From Corallococcus macrosporus (GTDB lineage Bacteria > Myxococcota > Myxococcia > Myxococcales > Myxococcaceae): DNA of 64,000 bases. Shown piece by piece: positions 57,908 through 64,000 of the stretch. The DNA is taken from NCBI RefSeq assembly GCF_017302985.1, contig NZ_JAFIMU010000002.1, positions 1,030,728 through 1,094,727 on the forward strand. Reading direction: 5' to 3'. Position 1 is the stretch's first letter. Every line of letters starts with the position of its first letter. The notes below the pieces were generated by a model. That model saw only the letters and a list, made by a program, of their open reading frames with translations. It had not been told where the DNA came from and made no database searches. The position numbers and the translations under genes were made by a program.

Positions 57908-59311
57908 TCAGGCGCTGCTGACGCGGACCTGATCCAGCGCGTCGTAGGTGGCGGCCTTGTAGGCCTCCGACAGTGTCGGGTAGTTGAAGCAGGTCTCCAC
58001 GAAGAGCTGCGCGGTGGCGCCGGTGAGCAGCGCGGTGAGCCCCACGTGCACCAGCTCCGAGGCCTGCTCGCCCAGCACGTGCACGCCCAGCAGCTTCATG
58101 TCGTCGCGGTGGAAGAGCAGCTTCAGCATGCCCTGCCGCTCGCCGATGATCTGCCCGCGCGGGTTGGTGTCGAACGTGGCCCGGCCGACGACGTAGGGGA
58201 TGCTGCGCGTGCGCAGGGACTCCTCCGTGTCGCCGGCCATGGACACCTCCGGGATGGTGTAGATGCCGTAGGGCAGGATGGGCGTGAGCGTGCGCTTGCC
58301 CGGGCCGAACGCGTGCTCCACCGCGATGCGGGCCTGCTCCATGGAGGTGGAGGCCAGCGCCGGGAAGCCGATGACGTCCCCCACCGCGTAGATGTGCGGC
58401 ACGGCCGTCTGGTACGCGAGCCCCACCTCGATCTGCCCGCGCTTGCCCTGCTTGATGCCCAGCGCCTCGATGCCCAGGCCCGCGGTGTTGGAGGTGCGGC
58501 CGGAGGCGACCAGCACCTGATCCGCCTCCAGCACCTCGCCCGTGGACAGCTTCAGGCGGATGGGCTCCTCGTGCGACTCCGGGACGTGCGCGGACTCCAC
58601 CGTCTGGCCCAGGCGCAGCCGCACGCCCAGCGTCTCCATGCAGTCGCGCAAGAGCTGGCCAATTTCCGCGTCCAGGAAGGACAGCAGGTCGTTCTTCACC
58701 TCCACCAGCGTCACCGGGATGCCGAGCGCGGCGAACATGCACGCGTACTCGCAGCCGATGACGCCGCCGCCCACCACCACCAGCGTGCGGGGCAGGGTGG
58801 TGATGTCGAGGATCTCATCCGAGTCGTGCACGCGCGGGTCCCCGAAGGGGTACAGCGGCGGCCGGTAGGGCGTGGAGCCGGTGGCGATGAGGACGGTGCC
58901 GGCGCTGAGCCTCGCGACCTCCGCGCCGTCGCGCTTCACCGCGACGGTGTGCGCGTCCACGAAGGCGCCGGAGCCCTGGAACACCGTCACGCCGTGGCGC
59001 TGGAGGTTCTTGTGGATGCGCTCGCGCTCCATCTGCTTCACGCGGCGCTCGCGGAAGAGAAAGTCGGAGACGGTGGCCTCGTGGCGCAGCGTCGCGTCCA
59101 CGCTGTAGAGGCCACGCGCCTTGAAGCCGGACAGGTGCAGCGCCGTCTCGCGCAGCGTCTTGGAGGGAAGGGTGCCGGTGTTGGCCGCGGTGCCTCCGAG
59201 CACCGGCTCCCGCTCCACCACCGCCACGCGCTTGCCCGCGAGCGAGGCCTGTACCGCGCCCCATTCCCCCGCGGGGCCAGAGCCGATGACCACCAGGTCG
59301 AAGTCCGCCAT
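57908..59311 (-). CDS. sthA: Soluble pyridine nucleotide transhydrogenase (SthA-like)
   Basis: A 467-residue FAD flavoprotein of the pyridine nucleotide-disulfide family. It has the FAD fingerprint VVIGSGPAGEWGA, the second dinucleotide motif VVVGGGVIGCEYA, the FAD-binding end YAVGDVIGFP and the dimer interface region. The usual redox pair C-x4-C is replaced by TAANTGTLPSK, so both cysteines are lost and the enzyme should do direct hydride transfer between NAD(H) and NADP(H), as in SthA. The ATG at 59311 was used; a GTG at 59320 would add three residues. Confidence 0.88.
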   Translation of the reverse strand: MADFDLVVIGSGPAGEWGAVQASLAGKRVAVVEREPVLGGTAANTGTLPSKTLRETALHLSGFKARGLYSVDATLRHEATVSDFLFRERRVKQMERERIHKNLQRHGVTVFQGSGAFVDAHTVAVKRDGAEVARLSAGTVLIATGSTPYRPPLYPFGDPRVHDSDEILDITTLPRTLVVVGGGVIGCEYACMFAALGIPVTLVEVKNDLLSFLDAEIGQLLRDCMETLGVRLRLGQTVESAHVPESHEEPIRLKLSTGEVLEADQVLVASGRTSNTAGLGIEALGIKQGKRGQIEVGLAYQTAVPHIYAVGDVIGFPALASTSMEQARIAVEHAFGPGKRTLTPILPYGIYTIPEVSMAGDTEESLRTRSIPYVVGRATFDTNPRGQIIGERQGMLKLLFHRDDMKLLGVHVLGEQASELVHVGLTALLTGATAQLFVETCFNYPTLSEAYKAATYDALDQVRVSSA

Positions 59312-59355
59312 GGACCCCACCCTAACCCCACCCCGGCGGACAGGGCAGCGGGAAG

Positions 59356-60150
59356 TCAGTCCCGGCCGGAGTAGTGCAGCTTCTCGCGGACCTCCTCGTC
59401 GGTGAGCAGCCGGAAGCCGCTCTCCGGCAGCCCCTCCAGGGTGATGTCGCCCACGGCCTCCCGGTGGAGCGCCCGGGCGGGCAGCCCCACGGCGCCCAGC
59501 ATGCGCTTCACCTGGTGGTGGCGCCCTTCCGTGAGCGTCACCTCCACCGTGTGCTCGTCGCGCACGCGCACGACGGCGGGGCGCGCCGGGCCGTCATCCA
59601 GCGTCATCCCGTGGCGCAGCGGCTCCACCTTCGCGTCGTCCGCCACGCTGAACACCGTGGCCACGTAGCGCTTGGGCAGGTTCGTCTCCGGGGACGTGCA
59701 GTGGGCCACCAGCTTGTCGTCGTTGGTGAAGAGCAGCAGGCCCGTGGTGTCCACGTCCAGCCGGCCCACGGCGTGCCATGTGAAGCGGTTCAGCTCCAGG
59801 GGCAACTGGGGCAGCAGCACCTCGAACACGGTGCCCGTGCGGTGCTGGCGCGCGGTGGAGGTCAGCACGCCCGCGGGCTTGTGGAAGGCCAGCACGTGCG
59901 TGGGCACCTCCTTGCGCACCGGCAGCCCGTCCACCTTGATGACGGCGTCGGGTGGCACGGGCGTCAGCGGCGTCGTCGCAACGCGGCCGTTGACGCTCAC
60001 GCGGCCCGCCTTGATGGCGGCCTCCGCTTCGTCCTGGGGCATGGCGCCCGCGCGGGCGAGCGCGCGGGAGAGCCAGTCCGGCTTCTCCTTGCCCTCCCAG
60101 CGGTTGGGGCGGGGCGGGGACTTGGGGGGCCGTTCGGGCTTGCGAGGCAT
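59356..60150 (-). CDS. RsuA/RluB-family rRNA pseudouridine synthase
   Basis: A 264-residue enzyme. An N-terminal S4 RNA-binding domain (LSRALARAGAMPQDEAEAAI, then VSVNGRVATT) precedes the catalytic domain, which has HKPAGVLTST, the catalytic Asp in GRLDVDTTGLLL and EGRHHQVKRML. It converts uridine to pseudouridine in 16S or 23S rRNA; which site cannot be told. The extreme N-terminus (MPRKPERPPKSPPRPN) is basic and disordered. Confidence 0.92.
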   Translation of the reverse strand: MPRKPERPPKSPPRPNRWEGKEKPDWLSRALARAGAMPQDEAEAAIKAGRVSVNGRVATTPLTPVPPDAVIKVDGLPVRKEVPTHVLAFHKPAGVLTSTARQHRTGTVFEVLLPQLPLELNRFTWHAVGRLDVDTTGLLLFTNDDKLVAHCTSPETNLPKRYVATVFSVADDAKVEPLRHGMTLDDGPARPAVVRVRDEHTVEVTLTEGRHHQVKRMLGAVGLPARALHREAVGDITLEGLPESGFRLLTDEEVREKLHYSGRD

Positions 60151-60194
60151 GGGCGCGGCACCATAGCCGCGCTCGGGCGGCGGCGTGCTGGGAG

Positions 60195-60422
60195 TTAATG
60201 CCGGGACGGCTCGTCCGGATCCTCGCCCTCGGCGGAGCCCGGCGTCGGACCGGGCTCGTCGCCGTCCGCCATGCGGTGGGGCTCCTCCTCCAGTCCGCCG
60301 TCCTCCGCCGTCCCGGGCGTGCGGCCGGGTTCCTCGTAGCTGTCCTCGTGGGCCGGTGCCTGACGGCCAGGGCCGGGCTCGCTGCCTCCCACGATCATCG
60401 ACTCATAGGGCATGTGGTTCAC
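60195..60422 (-). CDS. Small acidic disordered protein, 75 aa
   Basis: A polar, Glu/Asp/Pro/Gly-rich peptide starting with a GTG codon followed by NHMPYESMIVGG. It has two related segments (PGRTPGTAEDG and PGPTPGSAEGE) and several EEP/DEP units. AAGGAG lies 6 bases upstream of the GTG at 60422, which favours a real gene. The sequence is disordered and no function is recognised. Confidence 0.5.
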   Translation of the reverse strand: MNHMPYESMIVGGSEPGPGRQAPAHEDSYEEPGRTPGTAEDGGLEEEPHRMADGDEPGPTPGSAEGEDPDEPSRH

Positions 60423-60542
60423 GCGGTGCTCCTTCCCGAAGGTTCCGCTGGTTCCGGCAAAGGTAGCGACGCGTGGGCATCCCGCCGCGCGCGGGAGGGG
60501 CGTTCCCCTGCCTGCTCAGGTGTCGTCCTCGGAAGGTCCGCC

Positions 60543-61262
60543 CTACTGGGGGAAGTGCTTGCGCACGGTGTGCAGCGCCGCCAGCCAGAGGCGGGCCTCG
60601 TTGCGCGTGAGGCGGGAGCGGCGCAGGGGCGCCACCAGGTCGCGCACCGCCGTGCGCCCGGGCTGCTCATCCACGAGGAAGCCCCCCGTGGTCAGCAGCG
60701 CCTCCAGCGTGGACTCCACGCGGGCCAGCTCCGCGTCCGTGGCGGCCAGGGGCAGGGGGCCTGGGGGCGGCGCGGTGTCCGCGAGGTGGGCCATGCGGAC
60801 CTCGTAGGCGTAGAGCAGCACCGCCTGCGCCAGGTTGATGGAGGGCTGCTCCGGCGCGGTGGGCACCGCGGACAGGTCATGGCAGCGCTCCACCTCCGCG
60901 TTGGTGAGCCCGCTGCGCTCGTCGCCGAAGACGAGCGCCACCGGCCCCTGCTTCGCCCGCGCCACCAGCTCCTCGCCCACGGCCCGGGGCGACAGCCGGC
61001 GCTTGCCCTCCACCTTCCGGGAGCTGGTGCCCACCACCCAGACGCAGTCGGACACGGCCGCGTCCAGCGTGTCCGGCCGCTTCACCCCACCCAGCACGTC
61101 CTCCGCGTGCACGGCCAGCCGGTGGGCCGGGCCCAGGTCCTCGACCTCCGGCGTCACCCAGGCCCAGTCGGACAGGCCGCAGTTCTTCAGGGCGCGGGCG
61201 GCGGCGCCCAGGTTCTCCGCGTTGCGCGGGCGCATGAGGACGAATCGGACGGGCAGCACCAT
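60543..61262 (-). CDS. trmJ: tRNA/rRNA 2'-O-methyltransferase, TrmJ-like (SPOUT)
   Basis: A 239-residue SPOUT-fold enzyme with the three SpoU motifs: RPRNAENLGAAARALKNCG near the N-terminus, LVFGDERSGLTNAEVERC in the middle, and PSINLAQAVLLYAYEVR (S-adenosylmethionine knot). The C-terminal helical extension is typical of TrmJ, which methylates ribose 32 of tRNA; other SpoU enzymes are possible. The ATG at 61262 (MVLPVRFVLMRPRN) was chosen over longer open frames. Confidence 0.82.
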   Translation of the reverse strand: MVLPVRFVLMRPRNAENLGAAARALKNCGLSDWAWVTPEVEDLGPAHRLAVHAEDVLGGVKRPDTLDAAVSDCVWVVGTSSRKVEGKRRLSPRAVGEELVARAKQGPVALVFGDERSGLTNAEVERCHDLSAVPTAPEQPSINLAQAVLLYAYEVRMAHLADTAPPPGPLPLAATDAELARVESTLEALLTTGGFLVDEQPGRTAVRDLVAPLRRSRLTRNEARLWLAALHTVRKHFPQ

Positions 61263-61665
61263 GGCCGCGCACCCTAAGCCGTCGGACACGCGGTCTGTCC
61301 ACCTGGATGAGAAGGTGAGAACGGTGCGGCTCCCCCCGCCGGAGGCGCCAGGCCCGAACTGGTCCGACAGTCGGACCAGTTGGGACCGGACCGGCCCGGC
61401 AGGGGCGCACCTCCGTGTCCCGGCCAGGGACCCCAGTTGACCGCCGAGGCGTCTCACCGCCAGTCTTCACGTCGAAATCCCGCGTCCCGAGCGCGTCCGG
61501 AGGCCACCCGCGAGTGTGGCTGCCCGGACACCCTGTGGGCCCGCGGACGCGCACGGGGGAGCGCCGGCACGTGGTCGCCGGGCCGCACTTTCCGTGCGCC
61601 TCCGAGGCGTCCCATGCGCGGCACGCGGCATGAAATCGGTTCCGCCGCCACCCCCTGGAGGAAAC
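61263..61665. other. Intergenic region with a 25-nt perfect palindrome
   Basis: It lies between divergent trmJ-like and alpha-2-macroglobulin genes. It carries the palindrome at 61357-61381 and no convincing ORF. The last 15 bases hold the strong ribosome site CTGGAGGAAAC of the next gene. Confidence 0.6.
61357..61381. repeat. Perfect copy of the AACTGGTCCGAC palindrome
   Basis: AACTGGTCCGAC (61357-61368), a central A, then GTCGGACCAGTT (61370-61381): 12-bp arms with no mismatch. The core matches the repeat array at 1522-1817 except at the centre base and one arm position. It may mark a dispersed intergenic element or a binding site. Confidence 0.85.
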
Positions 61666-64000
61666 ATGTCCCCGCAGTCCGCAGTCCCGCCGAAGGCAGC
61701 GCGCGCCCCCCGTGCCCGCTGGCTGCTGCCGGCGTTGCTCGTGGGCGCGCTCGTCGCCGGCTGCAAGCAGGAGCCCGCGAAGACGCCGCCCGCCACCCCC
61801 GCGTCCGCCATGGCGCCTGATGCCGGCGCAACGTCCTCGTCCACGCCCGCGCCGGTGCAGGCCTCGAAGCTCACGCCCGTCATCCACGAGCTGGCCAGCG
61901 AGAACGCCCTGCCCACGGGTGTCGTCATCGAGTTCGCGCTGCCGGTGCGCCCGCGCTACGAGCAGATCGACGGCAGCGTCGTCACGCTGTCGCCGGAGGT
62001 CCCGGGCAGCCTGCGGTGGACGGGCCCCTCGTCGCTGCTCTTCACCCCCACCTCGGGCTTCGCGGCCGGCACGACGTACACCGTGTCCGTGGACGCGGTG
62101 AACACCGACGCGGGCGTCATCAAGCCGCCGAACGCGCGGGAGTGGCGCTACAACTTCACGACCTACGCCTTCAAGTTCGCCCAGCTCTACCCCACGCGCA
62201 TCGACCTGCCGAAGGGCCGCGTGGAGGCGAACGTGGACTTCTCCGGCCCGGTGGACCTGGCCGCTGTGCGCTCCCGCGCCAGCTTCCGCGTGGGCGACAC
62301 CGCCATCAGCGACGTGAAGTGGAGCACGCGCGCGGACGTGCGCAACTCCCTCTCCGTGGTGCTCACCCACCCGAAGCTCAAGCCCGGCGCGACGGTGCAG
62401 TTCTCCCTGCGTGAGGGCCTGACGGCCGCGGGGGGCGCCTCCACCGTGCAGGCGCCCGCGGCCACGTCCAGCTTCCCGCTGAATGGCGGCAAGCGCATGG
62501 ACATCACCTTCGTGAACCTCCAGGAGGGGACCAACGGCTTCTTCTTCGAGGTGAGCTGCCGCGACGTGGAGTCGGACGCTCCGGCCAGCCCCACCGACGA
62601 GCAGTGGGACTCGTACTACTACGACGACGACAACAAGGGCTGCTCGCTCAACGAAGCGGTGGCGGCGGAGGCCATCCGCTTCAAGCCGAAGGTGAAGTTC
62701 ACCGTGGCCCCTTCGCGGCGAGGCTTCCGCATCTTCGGTGACTTCAAGCGCGGCCCGCACACGCTCTCCATCGCGGAGGGCACGCTGTCCGTGGGCGGCG
62801 GCACGCTCATGGGCGCCTGGTCGCGCGGCTTCTCCGTGCCCGCGCGCCAGCCCCAGGTGCGCTTCAACGCCAACGGCCGCTACCTGCCGCGCAGCGCGTG
62901 GCGCAACCTGCCCCTGCAGCACCTCAACGTGGAGGAGGTGACGCTCACGGTGCGCAACGTGCCGCCGGAGAACCTCGTCTTCTGGATGGGCAGTGACTAC
63001 TCGGAGACCGCGGACGAGCGCACGAGCAACGTGCTGGTGCGCAAGGCGGTGCCGCTCAAGTCGACGCCGGACTCGCTGCTCACCACGTACATCGACGTGG
63101 CGTCGCTGGTGCCCGCCAGCACGCGCGGCCTGGTGGAAATCACGGCCGAGCGCGGCGACTACAAGGCCGCCGCCCGCATCCTGCTCACGGATTTGAGCCT
63201 CGTGGCCAAGCGCGGCGGTCCCGCCGTGGGCTCCCAGGACTCCGGCGAGGTGTGGGTCTGGGCCCTGGGCCTGGAGAGCACGGAGCCCCTGTCCGGCGTG
63301 GAGGTGTCGCTGGTGAAGAAGAGCGGCCAGACCGTGGCCCGCTGCACCACGCAGGGCGAGGCGGGCTGCAACCTCAAGGTGCCCCCGCCCGGCGTGGACG
63401 AAAGCGCGCCGTTCGCGCTGGTGGCGCGCAAGGGCGACGAGCTGACGTACCTCAAGTACGAGGAGCTGAAGACGGAGATCGCCAACTCGGACGTGCAGGG
63501 CGAGCCGTACCGCGCCGAGCAGCCGTACCGCGCCTCCATCTGGTCCGACCGCGGCGTGTACCGCCCCGGTGACACCGCGCACGTGGCCGCGGTGCTGCGC
63601 GGCCAGGACAACCTGGCGCCGCCCGCGGGCATGCCGGTGGAGGTGCGCGTCATCGACCCGCGCGAGCGGGAAATCCGCAAGGTGACGCTGAAGACGAACG
63701 CGGCGGGGCTCGTGTCGTTCGACCAGGCCTTCGCGGCGTTCCAGGACACGGGCCACTACTGGGTGCGCCTCAAGGTGGCGGACCGCGACCTGGCCTCCTA
63801 CGCGGTGAACGTGGAGGAGTTCGTCCCGGAGCGCATGAAGGTGACGGCCAGCACCACCGCGCCGGGCTACGTGCAGGGCAAGGAGATCCCCGTGGGCGTG
63901 GAGGCCGCGTACCTCTTCGGCGGCTCCGCGGAAGGCAGCCCGGTGGAGATGACGTGCCGCCTGGAGTCCGTGGCCTTCAAGCCCAAGCAGAACGCCCAGT
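61666..64000 (+). CDS. Bacterial alpha-2-macroglobulin family lipoprotein (3' partial)
   Basis: The frame is open to the window end and shows 778 residues. The start ATG follows CTGGAGGAAAC. A lipoprotein signal (WLLPALLVGALVAGC) leads to a Pro/Ala/Ser linker and an N-terminal Ig-like domain (VIHELASENALPTGVVIEFA). The macroglobulin region is marked by the MG2 motif DRGVYRPGDTAHVAAVL near residue 628. Bacterial A2M proteins are periplasmic protease traps, often with penicillin-binding protein 1C partners. The thioester region, if present, lies beyond the window. Confidence 0.85.
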   Translation, partial: MSPQSAVPPKAARAPRARWLLPALLVGALVAGCKQEPAKTPPATPASAMAPDAGATSSSTPAPVQASKLTPVIHELASENALPTGVVIEFALPVRPRYEQIDGSVVTLSPEVPGSLRWTGPSSLLFTPTSGFAAGTTYTVSVDAVNTDAGVIKPPNAREWRYNFTTYAFKFAQLYPTRIDLPKGRVEANVDFSGPVDLAAVRSRASFRVGDTAISDVKWSTRADVRNSLSVVLTHPKLKPGATVQFSLREGLTAAGGASTVQAPAATSSFPLNGGKRMDITFVNLQEGTNGFFFEVSCRDVESDAPASPTDEQWDSYYYDDDNKGCSLNEAVAAEAIRFKPKVKFTVAPSRRGFRIFGDFKRGPHTLSIAEGTLSVGGGTLMGAWSRGFSVPARQPQVRFNANGRYLPRSAWRNLPLQHLNVEEVTLTVRNVPPENLVFWMGSDYSETADERTSNVLVRKAVPLKSTPDSLLTTYIDVASLVPASTRGLVEITAERGDYKAAARILLTDLSLVAKRGGPAVGSQDSGEVWVWALGLESTEPLSGVEVSLVKKSGQTVARCTTQGEAGCNLKVPPPGVDESAPFALVARKGDELTYLKYEELKTEIANSDVQGEPYRAEQPYRASIWSDRGVYRPGDTAHVAAVLRGQDNLAPPAGMPVEVRVIDPREREIRKVTLKTNAAGLVSFDQAFAAFQDTGHYWVRLKVADRDLASYAVNVEEFVPERMKVTASTTAPGYVQGKEIPVGVEAAYLFGGSAEGSPVEMTCRLESVAFKPKQNAQ

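Overview
The window is very GC-rich, with strong G/C preference at third codon positions. It carries several markers that point to a myxobacterium, probably near Corallococcus or Myxococcus: an ELWxxDGT-repeat surface protein with a MYXO-CTERM-like tail, a TIGR02265/DUF2378 protein, a DUF2381 (TIGR02268) protein next to a Ser/Thr kinase, and many genes shared only within the order. The genus is inferred; no rRNA or tRNA gene was recognised.

Layout. 1-1.9 kb: the 3' end of the surface-protein gene, an in-frame second copy of its C-terminal tail, then six 54-bp repeats each holding a 25-nt palindrome. 1.9-9.8 kb: a PLP decarboxylase and a GT2 glycosyltransferase (minus strand), a small acidic ORF, Bpt N-end-rule transferase, an alpha/beta hydrolase, and a GT2/CelD-like acyltransferase/GT4 run that looks like surface-glycan synthesis. 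9.9-25.9 kb: mainly housekeeping genes (GlnS, GNAT, CysQ, Mug, a GT87-like membrane protein, DUF423, acyl-CoA dehydrogenase-like, 2OG oxygenase, M18 aminopeptidase) with a SET methyltransferase that has a histone H1-like tail, an M4 protease of unusual domain order, and a TIGR02265 protein. 25.9-36.6 kb: trypsin-like protease, a 1770-residue protein made of two fused UvrA units, glutathione peroxidase, lipoproteins, and an overlapping ECF sigma/anti-sigma/Spy-like operon. 36.7-42.9 kb: PrxQ/Bcp peroxiredoxin, an overlapping YcaO-TfuA pair, and a kinase-DUF2381 pair. 43.0-46.5 kb: two tandem lipoprotein-toxin/DUF3396-immunity pairs; the distal toxin is broken by an amber codon. 46.6-64 kb: DNA methyltransferase, 2OG oxygenase, DAACS symporter, SlyD, OPT transporter, outer-membrane protein, Uup, a mitochondrial-type EF-G, SthA, an RsuA-type pseudouridine synthase, a TrmJ-like methyltransferase, and the 5' part of a bacterial alpha-2-macroglobulin lipoprotein.

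The two regions most worth following up are the YcaO-TfuA pair, which has the enzymes for peptide-backbone thioamidation but no visible substrate, and the toxin/immunity tandem, whose lipoprotein signals resemble myxobacterial SitA toxins transferred by outer-membrane exchange. No CRISPR array, transposase or integrase was seen.
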